A stretch of DNA of 11,495 bases from NCBI GenBank assembly GCA_034435675.1, contig DAOTWP010000092.1:1-11495 (forward strand). Reading direction: 5' to 3'. A program made the translations under genes and the position numbers. Under the pieces are notes generated by a model. The model had not been told where the DNA came from and searched no databases. It saw only the letters and a program-made list of their open reading frames with translations. This DNA is from DAOTWP01 sp034435675. GTDB taxonomy: Bacteria > Chloroflexota > Anaerolineae > Aggregatilineales > Phototrophicaceae. Shown here piece after piece: positions 6,929 to 11,495 of the stretch; the stretch's first letter is position 1; each line of letters opens with the position of its first letter.

Positions 6929-8095
6929 ATGCGCTTCAGCAGAGTTGAGTTAACGAATTGGAAGAATTTCACAAAAGCGGATGTCCGGCTGTCTGATCGT
7001 GCCTTTTTGATCGGACCCAATGCATCCGGTAAATCGAATTTTCTGGACGCGCTGCGTTTTCTGCATGATCTTGCTGCTCCCGGCGGCGGATTGCAGCGCG
7101 CCTGCGAAGAGCGTGGGGGTGTTTCAAAAATTCGCTGCCTTGCCGGGAGGTCTACACCCGGAGTTTCAATCGCTGTGGAGCTACTGGATGAGGATGGCAC
7201 ATACTGGTATTACGAAATAAGTTTCACCCAGAAAACCCAGTTCCCACAGCCGCTGCCTATCATCAGACGCGAGGTAGTACGACACAATCAAGAGATACTG
7301 CTTGAACGCCCGAATGAACAGGATCGAGAGGATGAACGACGCTTGAGCCAGACTGCTCTCGAACAGATTGCTGAGAATAAGCGTTTTCGGCAGGTCGCTG
7401 ACCATTTTGCCGACATCCTTTACCTGCATCTTGTCCCGCAGCTGGTGCGTGGAGCAATTGCTCCCGGCGGCACTGCACTGCCTGCAGCATTGCCGGATAT
7501 GTACGGCGGACGACTGCTGGAAGAGATCGCCACCACGGATAAACGCACGCAGCGCGCCCGCCTAAAAAAGATCGAGCAGGCGTTAAAGATTGCGGTTTCA
7601 CAGTTAAGCGAACTTGAACTGGTGCGTGATGAGCGCGGTCAGCCCCATCTCGAAGCGCAGTATGTCCACTGGCGTCCCAAAGCCGGACGCCAGGATGAGC
7701 AGCAGTTTTCTGACGGGACCTTGCGGCTGATTGGTTTGTTCTGGATGTTGCAAAAGGGCAGTGGTTTGCTGTTGATGGAAGAACCTGAGCTTTCACTGCA
7801 TGTCAGCATCGTGCGGCGTCTGGCGGCGATTGTGCATACCTTGCAGGCACGCAGCAAAAACAACCCTACCCGTCAGGTGATGATCAGCACCCACAGTGTT
7901 GATTTGCTTTCCGACACAAGTATTGGCGCTGAGGAAATATTGCTGTTTAAACCCACTGATAACGGTACACGAGTGATCAGTGGTGCAGACCTCACTGATG
8001 TAGCAGCACTGATGGAACAAGGGCTAACTGCCGGTGAGGCGGCGATGCCCCATACGGAACCATCTAACATTGTGCAGCTTGGTCTGGGCATATGA
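6929..8095 (+). CDS. RecF/AAA15-like ABC-type ATPase of a two-gene ATPase-TOPRIM unit
   Basis: A 388-residue ATPase of the SMC/RecF/OLD type. It has the typical N-terminus (FSRVELTNWKNFTKADVRL), Walker A GPNASGKSN (29-37, K35) and an ABC-signature-like FSDGTLR (260-266). Walker B is LLLMEEPELSLH (280-291), with E285 as likely catalytic base and Glu where Asp is more usual. A switch histidine lies in ISTHS (319-323, H322). The middle (about 110-230) is charged and partly helical but too short for a long coiled coil. I chose the ATG at 6929 because the promoter at 6877-6885 lies downstream of the alternative TTG at 6845. The stop overlaps the next ATG (ATGA), so the two proteins are probably coupled in translation and form a complex. 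Base composition is lower in GC than in the flanking genes. The family occurs in OLD-like defence nucleases, PARIS and Rlo loci; which one this belongs to is open. Confidence 0.85.
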   Translation: MRFSRVELTNWKNFTKADVRLSDRAFLIGPNASGKSNFLDALRFLHDLAAPGGGLQRACEERGGVSKIRCLAGRSTPGVSIAVELLDEDGTYWYYEISFTQKTQFPQPLPIIRREVVRHNQEILLERPNEQDREDERRLSQTALEQIAENKRFRQVADHFADILYLHLVPQLVRGAIAPGGTALPAALPDMYGGRLLEEIATTDKRTQRARLKKIEQALKIAVSQLSELELVRDERGQPHLEAQYVHWRPKAGRQDEQQFSDGTLRLIGLFWMLQKGSGLLLMEEPELSLHVSIVRRLAAIVHTLQARSKNNPTRQVMISTHSVDLLSDTSIGAEEILLFKPTDNGTRVISGADLTDVAALMEQGLTAGEAAMPHTEPSNIVQLGLGI

Positions 8096-8706
8096 CCATT
8101 AGCAGCTATTTACATCTGCTCGTCGAAGGCGATCTTGATGAATATGTGCTGCGGCAGGTGCTAAAACCCTTTGATCATCTTCAGATCGTCACCTGCCTGG
8201 GGAAAAAAGGCAGAACTTACATTGAGCGCAACATTCAGCAGTACAACCGGGCAGCGGCAAGCCCGGCATTTAACTGCTTCTGTGTGGTTGATCTTGATCG
8301 TGATACCTGCCCACCTGGTCTCATCCAACGCCTGCTCCCGGAAACTCGCCATCCTGATCTTGTTCTGCGCATTGCAGTACGGGAAGTCGAGGCGTGGTTG
8401 ATGGCGGATGCGGTCAGCCTTTCCCGGTTTTTGGGGGTCAGCCGGTCAAAGATGCCCTATCCGCCAGATGCCTGCCCCCAACCGAAAGCAGCCATTATTC
8501 AGGCAGCGCGCGGTTCAAGGCGTCGAGAAGTCCTGCGCGATATTGTCCCACCGGAAGGCAGCTCAGCGAAAGAAGGACGCAATTACACCGCAAGGATGAT
8601 TGAATTTGTGCTGCACAACTGGAATATTGCAGAAGCGGAACAACACTCACTCAGCCTGAGACGCGCTTTGCACGCCTTTCGCAGTTTTACCCCACACGTC
8701 AGGTAG
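8092..8706 (+). CDS. TOPRIM-type protein resembling DUF4276/RloB, partner of the ATPase
   Basis: A 204-residue protein with the layout of a stand-alone TOPRIM domain. An early strand ends in LLVEGDLDEYVL (9-20), with the candidate metal-binding or catalytic glutamate E12. A hydrophobic strand ends in VVDLDRD (65-71), giving the DxD pair D67 and D69. REVEAWLMAD (97-106) resembles the hallmark of DUF4276-type proteins. A C-terminal segment, KEGRNYTARMIEFV, is followed by SLRRAL. TOPRIM domains bind Mg2+ and cut or rejoin nucleic acid in OLD nucleases, topoisomerases and primases. Its start overlaps the ATPase stop by four bases, so the pair could assemble an OLD-like ATPase-nuclease. Family assignment is from motif memory; the nuclease role is inference. 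No strong Shine-Dalgarno is seen, consistent with translational coupling. Confidence 0.72.
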   Translation: MTISSYLHLLVEGDLDEYVLRQVLKPFDHLQIVTCLGKKGRTYIERNIQQYNRAAASPAFNCFCVVDLDRDTCPPGLIQRLLPETRHPDLVLRIAVREVEAWLMADAVSLSRFLGVSRSKMPYPPDACPQPKAAIIQAARGSRRREVLRDIVPPEGSSAKEGRNYTARMIEFVLHNWNIAEAEQHSLSLRRALHAFRSFTPHVR

Positions 8707-8747
8707 GCACGTATGAAGCCCGCGTGCGTTACGCCAGCGTGCCTACC
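8702..8747. terminator. Inverted repeat spanning the convergent ends of the TOPRIM and MarR genes
   Basis: GGTAGGCACG (8702-8711) and CGTGCCTACC (8738-8747) are perfect ten-base arms. Between them a smaller GCGT/ACGC stem (8722-8725, 8731-8734) is nested. The left arm contains the TOPRIM stop codon and the right arm encodes the last residues of the MarR protein. No T-tract follows on either side. It is a plausible bidirectional transcription-end structure for the two convergent genes, which are only 22 bases apart. Confidence 0.5.
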
Positions 8748-9211
8748 GGGAACTGCGTGGTCACAATGCTGGCAAAGCGGGTGATGTCGTTCAGCAGGCG
8801 CTGGCGGTCTTCTGCCGACACCATCGCCAGCACCGCGCGCAGTTGTTCCAGCAGGCTTTGCTGCACTGCCAGATAACGCTGTTCGCCTGCTGCGGTCAGC
8901 CGCACCGTAACAGAGCGACGATCATCCAGGCTTGCCTCGCGCCCGACCAGCGGCGGGGACATCTGCTCCATGCGTTTGACCAGCCCGGTCATGGTCGCGT
9001 TGGTCAGGTGGTGCTGCCGGGCAATCTGCCCGATCGGTGCGCTGCCGTCGTGCTCCGTCAGGGTTTTGAGCACCCAGAACTGCGGCGGCGTGAGGTCATG
9101 CTGCGCGAGATGCACGGTCATACGCTTTTCGATGTCATAGACCAGCACAAAAACCAGTGCCCATAACTGCTGTAAATCGGTGTCTAACGTATCTGGCACA
9201 AAACGTTCCAT
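8729..9211 (-). CDS. MarR-family transcriptional regulator
   Basis: A 160-residue winged-helix DNA-binding protein when started at the ATG at 9211. The N-terminal helix (LQQLWALVFVLVYDIEKRM) and C-terminal helices (about 113-155) form the dimerisation part. The winged helix spans about 41-108: LTPPQFWVLKTL, recognition helix LTNATMTGLVKRM (69-81) and the wing ASLDDRRSVTVRLTAAG (93-109) with the family DRR motif. The reading frame stays open to a GTG at 9352, but that start lies inside the terminator hairpin of the upstream gene. A promoter-like pair at 9232-9260 lies just upstream of 9211, so the shorter form is preferred, although no clear Shine-Dalgarno precedes it. MarR proteins usually repress neighbouring genes in response to phenolics or oxidants. 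The cysteine-free peroxiredoxin-like gene upstream is a possible target. No Cys is present in this form, which argues against direct thiol sensing. Confidence 0.88.
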   Translation of the reverse strand: MERFVPDTLDTDLQQLWALVFVLVYDIEKRMTVHLAQHDLTPPQFWVLKTLTEHDGSAPIGQIARQHHLTNATMTGLVKRMEQMSPPLVGREASLDDRRSVTVRLTAAGEQRYLAVQQSLLEQLRAVLAMVSAEDRQRLLNDITRFASIVTTQFPVGTLA

Positions 9212-9231
9212 TAGGGTTGCCGGCGCTTGGT

Positions 9232-9260
9232 TGATTACCTGATTGTTGGTTGGTTCGCAA
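9232..9260 (-). promoter_or_regulatory. Candidate promoter of the MarR gene
   Basis: On the minus strand, TTGCGA (9255-9260) and TAATCA (9232-9237) are 17 bases apart. The predicted leader is only about 15 bases. CAACCAA motifs and an AATCA-GGT-AATCA direct repeat lie within the spacer and -10 region, where autoregulation could act. Confidence 0.38.
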
Positions 9261-9336
9261 CGAGTCGGCTGCAAAACTGGCAGACTGTTCGCGTAGTGTA
9301 GCGGTGTGTGCGGTGAAATACCAGTGAGTATCGCGC

Positions 9337-9367
9337 AAAAAAAGGCTGCCACTTGGAGAAAGTGGCA
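9337..9367 (-). terminator. Intrinsic terminator of the peroxiredoxin-like gene
   Basis: On the minus strand, TGCCACTT pairs perfectly with AAGTGGCA around a five-base loop and is followed by GCC and seven T's (9337-9343). It lies about 70 bases after the stop codon at 9438. This is the clearest Rho-independent terminator in the window. Confidence 0.9.
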
Positions 9368-9437
9368 ACCAAAGCCCAGGAGGAGAGGGGGAAATTGTCA
9401 GATTGTCAGGTGGCGTTTCCACCTGTTATCACAACGG

Positions 9438-9914
9438 TCAGGCAGTGACTTCGAGCATGCGCACCGACTCGACCAGTTCCTGCACACGGGGCCACAGCCG
9501 TTCATCGGGCATCAGCCACTTTTCGCGCAGTTTGCCGTCGGGGGCAATCAGGAGCATCCCGGCGTATTCCTGCATTGAGAAGGAACGGTGCGTTGCGCCG
9601 TCGGGGTCTGCCAGCAGGGTGAATTCCAGCGGCAGGGGGCTGCTGATCTGGAAACCATAGAGCGTATGCGGCTGGTCACGCACCACCAGCGCCAGATTGA
9701 CGCCCATCATCTGAATTTTGCGTGCGTGCCGCTGCAACCACAGAATGCGCCGCACGGTGCTGGGCATCCAGATGTCGCCAATAAAACCGAGCAGCAGCCC
9801 GTTAGCGCCCATCACATCCTGCAAGCTGCGCATTTTACGTTCGCCGTCCAGCAAGCGGAAATCCGGCATACGACTGCCAACGTTGGGTCCCAGTTCAAAG
9901 GTTTCAAAGTTCAT
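9438..9914 (-). CDS. Peroxiredoxin-like (thioredoxin-fold) protein lacking cysteine
   Basis: A 158-residue protein with the layout of an AhpC/TSA-type peroxiredoxin: GSRMPDFRLLDG (13-24), a strand LLLGFIGDIWMPSTVRR (40-56) where the active site would be, FTLLADPDGATHRSF (98-112) and LLIAPDGKLREKW (121-133). The place where peroxiredoxins have Cys-Pro-x-Cys or Thr-x-x-Cys reads M50-P51-S52-T53, and the whole protein has no cysteine. It therefore cannot be a normal thiol peroxidase and may be a structural or binding derivative. The ATG at 9914 has GAGGG seven bases upstream. An in-frame ATG at 9974 would add 20 residues including two Cys, but it lies upstream of the likely transcription start. 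The gene ends in a strong terminator before the MarR gene. Confidence in the fold is moderate; function unknown. Confidence 0.75.
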   Translation of the reverse strand: MNFETFELGPNVGSRMPDFRLLDGERKMRSLQDVMGANGLLLGFIGDIWMPSTVRRILWLQRHARKIQMMGVNLALVVRDQPHTLYGFQISSPLPLEFTLLADPDGATHRSFSMQEYAGMLLIAPDGKLREKWLMPDERLWPRVQELVESVRMLEVTA

Positions 9915-9955
9915 CAGATCACCCTCTACCGTTACAAGTATTGACCTACAATTTA

Positions 9956-9988
9956 AGCATACACCATTGAACAATTAAGGATCAATTG
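9956..9988 (-). promoter_or_regulatory. Candidate promoter with an overlapping dyad, peroxiredoxin-like gene
   Basis: On the minus strand, TTGATC (9980-9985) and TATGCT (9956-9961) are 18 bases apart, giving a leader of about 35 bases. The dyad CAATT-N7-AATTG (9972-9988) covers the -35 region. Its AT-rich two-arm form and spacing would suit a MarR-type dimer, and a MarR gene is the next gene on this strand. Binding is inference. Confidence 0.38.
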
Positions 9989-10093
9989 TGTTCGCAGAAA
10001 TTTCGTAAATTTTTGCGCCGGCATTGGGTCAGATCAGCCGCTGGACTGGCGCTGGCATGAACTGCTATTCATCTCAAGGCGTGCAAACAGGGT

Positions 10094-10141
10094 GAACCGC
10101 AAAGGCGCGCAGGACGCAAAGGCTTGATTTTGCTTGATTTT
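10094..10141. repeat. CGCAAAGG repeat and GCTTGATTTT tandem pair in the 9975-10256 gap
   Basis: Two CGCAAAGG copies (10098-10105 and 10115-10122) lie in a segment of the style AACCGCAAAGGCGCGCAGG. I recall this pattern as dispersed intergenic sequence in many environmental bacteria. It is followed directly by two tandem GCTTGATTTT units (10122-10131 and 10132-10141). The rest of the gap holds a GGGCTG/CAGCCC hairpin (10176-10202) without a T-tract, and no gene I can support. Confidence 0.5.
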
Positions 10142-10175
10142 GAAGGGCACAGCAGGTTAGACCACGCCAAATGCA

Positions 10176-10202
10176 GGGCTGAGGCACAGCACAACCCAGC
10201 CC
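10176..10202 (-). terminator. Weak hairpin downstream of the histidine phosphatase gene
   Basis: GGGCTG-A-GG pairs with CC-CAGCCC, an eight-pair stem with one bulged base, about 55 bases past the phosphatase stop codon. No T-tract follows on either strand, so a termination role is only possible. Confidence 0.25.
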
Positions 10203-10256
10203 GACTATCCGGCGTATGCTGCTTTAGTGGTCACTCAACAACAGGCAATCGCCCGG

Positions 10257-10892
10257 TCAGTAGGGCTTGACATACTGCGCGGCGGGCTGCGCGGCGGGCT
10301 GCGCAGCGGGCTGCACCAGCGGGGCGGCGTCGTTGTAGCTGAGCGCCAGAATCGACGCCGTCGCCGGGTAGACATCCGGCAGTCCAAGCTGCGCCGGGCT
10401 GATTTTGCCTGCCTGCGGGTCAATCCCTCTGGCGTGCGCCAGCGCAAACAGGAACACATCGCCGTGTGTCACCGCGCCAACATGCTGCCCGGCATAACGC
10501 TGGCGCACAATGGAGAGAAACGCCTGTGTGCGTGCGACGATGTCCGCCGGAACTTCATAGGGCGGCAGGTTGCCACTGTACAAATCCCACGCCCGCGCTT
10601 CCAGCACCGCCAGCGGCACACCATCGTGCGGGGTGTGGACTTCGTCAATACGCGAGTCAGTCTGGATGTTCAGTCCGCTGCCGCCTGTGCGAGCGATAAT
10701 CCCTGCTGTTTCCTGCGCACGCTGCTGCGGGCTGCTGAACAGTGCCGCCAGCCCCTTGTCCGCCAGCCAGCGCCCCGCTGCCGCTGCCTGCTGCTGCCCT
10801 GTCTCGCTCAGCCGGAAACCGGGCATGCGCCCATAGAGGATCGCCTGCGGGTTATGCACTTCACCGTGTCGTATCAGGTAAATGGTTGTCAC
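10257..10892 (-). CDS. Histidine phosphatase superfamily protein (phosphoglycerate mutase-like)
   Basis: A 211-residue protein of the branch-1 histidine phosphatase family. It opens with TTIYLIRHGE, giving the RHG motif (8-10) with phospho-accepting H9. The other active-site residues are R58 (SSPQQRAQE), acid E84 (RIDEVHTPHDG) and H143 (AVTHGDV). The substrate could be a sugar phosphate, a nucleotide or alpha-ribazole phosphate; nothing here decides. The GTG at 10892 puts the catalytic strand at the normal N-terminal distance, with GAGGG a few bases upstream. An in-frame ATG at 10967 would add 25 residues without family likeness. The C-terminal 20 residues are an unusual low-complexity tail of PAAQ repeats, encoded by three 12-base units (10279-10314). 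The gene is divergent from the right-edge gene. Confidence 0.88.
   Translation of the reverse strand: MTTIYLIRHGEVHNPQAILYGRMPGFRLSETGQQQAAAAGRWLADKGLAALFSSPQQRAQETAGIIARTGGSGLNIQTDSRIDEVHTPHDGVPLAVLEARAWDLYSGNLPPYEVPADIVARTQAFLSIVRQRYAGQHVGAVTHGDVFLFALAHARGIDPQAGKISPAQLGLPDVYPATASILALSYNDAAPLVQPAAQPAAQPAAQYVKPY
10279..10314. repeat. Three 12-base repeats encoding the PAAQ tail of the phosphatase
   Basis: Units GCGGCGGGCTGC (twice) and GCAGCGGGCTGC are in frame with the phosphatase and encode its C-terminal QPAA repeats. This is simple repeat expansion. Confidence 0.85.
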
Positions 10893-10985
10893 AATGCCCT
10901 CTGTTTCGCCCTTGTGCGCTGTGCCGCGTTTCAGCCACAATGCGGATTGTTTTTCGTTCACAACCATACCCGCAGCAGGCAACTT

Positions 10986-11495
10986 ATGTCCAGTACCGTT
11001 CAGCGCCAGCTAACCCTTGTTTTGTTTTACGGTCCCAAACCGGACGCTTTCGCGCAGTGGCTGGCGCAGTGCCGCGCACTCGTCAGCGCAGCGCTGGGGG
11101 CTGCTTTCAGCAGTGCCTTCGCCCCCTATGACGAGCTGCAAACCCACGCCACGCTGATTTCGCTGGAACACACACCGGGCACCACCGGCGAAAATCTGTG
11201 GTTCCGCCAGCATCGCGGCGTGTCGCGGGGGATGGACTTCGCCGGGCTGCTGGAGTTCCTGCGCCGGGATGCACGCCTGCCGCTGCGTGTGCGGTTGGGC
11301 GGCTGGGCACCGGACGAGGCACCGTTCACCAGCAGCGGCAGAACGCCCTATGCACGCAGCTTTTCTGTGCAGGGGGACAAGGTGGTACTGATGGGTTGGG
11401 CACTGGCGGCAGATGGCAGCTTCCCCGACACCTTGCATACGCTGCGGGCAGACTGCGCGCGGTTCGGGCTGCTGCACAAGTATTTTAGGACCCCG
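10986..11495 (+). CDS. Unrecognised protein with an HxTL motif, N-terminal 170 residues (runs off the right edge)
   Basis: From the ATG at 10986 the frame stays open for 170 codons to the window edge. AGGCAACTT before the ATG gives a weak ribosome-binding site. I do not recognise the family with confidence. Visible features are a hydrophobic start (LTLVLFYG, 9-16), a conserved-looking QTHATLISLEHTPG (52-65), GENLWFRQHRG, LLEFLRR, RVRLGGW and KVVLMGWAL (132-140). H54-A-T56-L matches the HxT/S-x half-motif of 2H phosphoesterases (LigT/RNA ligase-like folds). The second HxT would have to lie near or beyond the edge, so this is only a hint. There is no signal peptide or membrane segment. It is divergent from the histidine phosphatase, with 93 bases between the starts. 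Confidence 0.72.
   Translation, partial: MSSTVQRQLTLVLFYGPKPDAFAQWLAQCRALVSAALGAAFSSAFAPYDELQTHATLISLEHTPGTTGENLWFRQHRGVSRGMDFAGLLEFLRRDARLPLRVRLGGWAPDEAPFTSSGRTPYARSFSVQGDKVVLMGWALAADGSFPDTLHTLRADCARFGLLHKYFRTP

Noticed and set aside
7263..7796. Minus-strand open frame (177 codons) over the ATPase gene
   Set aside because: Antisense to Walker B and signature regions of the ATPase, with no motifs of its own.
9212..9352. N-terminal extension of the MarR protein from a GTG at 9352
   Set aside because: The GTG is inside the terminator hairpin of the upstream gene. The extension has no family likeness and the candidate promoter lies downstream of it.
9915..9974. Upstream ATG at 9974 for the peroxiredoxin-like gene, which would add two cysteines
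   Set aside because: It lies upstream of the candidate -10 box and lacks a ribosome-binding site, whereas the ATG at 9914 has GAGGG at seven bases.

Overview
The window looks like chromosomal DNA from a GC-rich bacterium, most likely a member of the Chloroflexota (Anaerolineae-like). This is inferred from protein style, not a database match. The clues are a PknB-type kinase with a Thr/Pro-rich 'PTATPT' linker and an extracytoplasmic SH3b plus PD40 tail, tandem kinase genes, and a cNMP-binding/bacterial-PH membrane protein. Ten protein genes are supported, two of them cut by the window edges. I see no tRNA, rRNA, CRISPR array or insertion sequence.

Left part (1-6796), all on the minus strand. 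The N-terminus of a Ser/Thr kinase runs off the left edge. A complete 1094-residue receptor-like kinase lies upstream of it, and a hairpin followed by seven T's separates the two. Peptide deformylase comes next with its own promoter-like and terminator-like signals. Last is a 602-residue protein joining a cyclic-nucleotide-binding domain to two copies of a (2 TM + bacterial PH) unit.

Middle (6797-8706), plus strand. A divergent promoter region leads into a two-gene unit coupled by an ATGA overlap: a RecF/AAA15-like ABC-type ATPase, then a small TOPRIM protein resembling the DUF4276/RloB type. The ATPase gene is visibly AT-richer than its surroundings. This pair is the best candidate for an accessory, possibly anti-phage, system. 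It resembles a split OLD nuclease in architecture, but its function is unproven.

Right part (8707-11495). A MarR-family regulator converges on the TOPRIM gene, and an inverted repeat spans both gene ends. Upstream of it on the same strand is a peroxiredoxin-like protein with no cysteine, ending in a textbook intrinsic terminator. Its promoter region holds a dyad that could be a regulator site. After a gap with dispersed-repeat-like sequence comes a histidine phosphatase with a Pro/Ala/Gln tail. A divergent, unrecognised gene with an HxTL motif runs off the right edge.
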